Assembly: GCA_947311625.1 (NCBI GenBank)
Contig: CAMZKW010000006.1
Span: forward strand, 1 to 47,162
DNA from: Candidatus Campbelliibacteriota bacterium
Lineage (GTDB): Bacteria; Patescibacteriota; Minisyncoccia; Phycocordibacterales; GCA-2747955
Direction: 5' to 3'
Length of the DNA: 47,162 nucleotides
Position 1 is the stretch's first letter. Each line of letters opens with the position of its first letter. The notes under the pieces were generated by a model. It was not told the DNA's origin. It made no database searches and worked only from the letters and a program-made list of their open reading frames with translations. Positions 46,990 to 47,162 of the stretch are shown one piece after another. The position numbers and the translations under genes are program-made.

Positions 46990-47162
46990 ATGGCGATTGA
47001 AACCATCACAAGTACAGAAGCATTTAAACAATTGGTAGAAGAGATAAAACAGAGTGAGGGCTACAGAGAGCCGATCGCATTTGGTATCGCGCGTGTCGAT
47101 CGTGGACAGCTAAGTGTAGAGGCGGTACTGCAGGCCAACTATGCGATCGTCAACTGGATGGA
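46990..47162 (+). CDS. 5' part of a GC-richer gene, possibly DapD-like
   Basis: 58 residues are visible: MAIETITSTEAFKQLVEEIK, then REPIAFGIARVDRGQLSVEA and VLQANYAIVNWMD. The pattern FGIARVDRGQ...LQANYxxxNW recalls tetrahydrodipicolinate N-succinyltransferase of Campylobacterota (lysine/peptidoglycan pathway), from memory only. By hand count 83 of 173 bases are G or C, far above its neighbours, and CGATCG occurs three times. Its Trp is UGG. It looks recently acquired, under a native-looking promoter. Confidence 0.5.
   Translation, partial: MAIETITSTEAFKQLVEEIKQSEGYREPIAFGIARVDRGQLSVEAVLQANYAIVNWM

Overview
The window is a very AT-rich bacterial chromosome segment with a recoded genome. UGA is read as tryptophan in most genes. 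It falls at invariant Trp positions: the second W of sigma-70 ATWWIRQA, W of MDGNxRW and ENW in UppS, GHNKW in YebC, and NHTFFW and DVWEHAYY in superoxide dismutase. Gly, the UGA meaning in Absconditabacteria and Gracilibacteria, would not fit these sites. The gene set (a very short AtpC, 234-aa HolA, PilB-type ATPase, a pilin-like protein with a long hydrophilic stalk, RecO, many small membrane proteins) and compact layout suggest a Patescibacteria/CPR-like organism with code 4. This placement is an inference.

Layout: 1-5.5 kb mutM-atpC, uppS, metG, tsaE; 5.5-8.6 kb exported and membrane proteins, a methyltransferase and a CaCA antiporter; 8.6-11.5 kb dnaG-rpoD; 11.6-15.8 kb an ABC exporter, an ABC-F protein and holA; 16-20.3 kb a MYG1-like protein, a large membrane-anchored protein, a ClpP-like protein, miaA and tRNA-Lys; 20.4-25 kb an MBL-fold protein, an operon of three small genes, htpX, recO, tatD; 25-28.5 kb yebC, a peroxiredoxin, an oxidoreductase, yaaA, sodA; 29-31.5 kb a pilin-like gene, tRNA-Glu, a pseudouridine synthase, tRNA-Tyr with a duplicated 3' end; 31.7-34.7 kb a membrane protein and gyrB; 34.8-37.8 kb structured RNA, thiI and orphan genes; 37.9-42.7 kb frr, atpE, atpF, pilB and a DUF2207 gene; 43-47 kb lemA, an RDD protein, tRNA-Asp, a ZIP transporter, rplI and the start of a GC-richer gene.

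Two kinds of gene are interleaved. Class 1 (housekeeping) genes are leaderless: an extended -10 box (TGnTATAAT or TGnTAAAAT) ends exactly 6 nt before the ATG in about 19 cases, so the A of ATG is the expected transcription start. These genes use UGA freely for Trp. Class 2 genes are mostly small orphans with a Shine-Dalgarno sequence 5-6 nt before the start and often their own promoter (TTGACA, A-tract, GATTATAAT), structured leader and terminator. By my reading their Trp codons are all UGG (about two dozen). About half end at UGA, either in ATGA stop/start overlaps or with the terminator hairpin touching the UGA. UGA therefore appears to have two meanings that sort by gene class. This is the most interesting signal in the window.

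The second signal is a dense family of near-perfect inverted repeats, many with a 3-nt loop (GAA, TTC, GTA, TTT). Most lie between genes as bidirectional terminators with stems of up to 31 bp. Others lie inside coding sequence, where they give the same EILRSKIS-type peptide in unrelated proteins.
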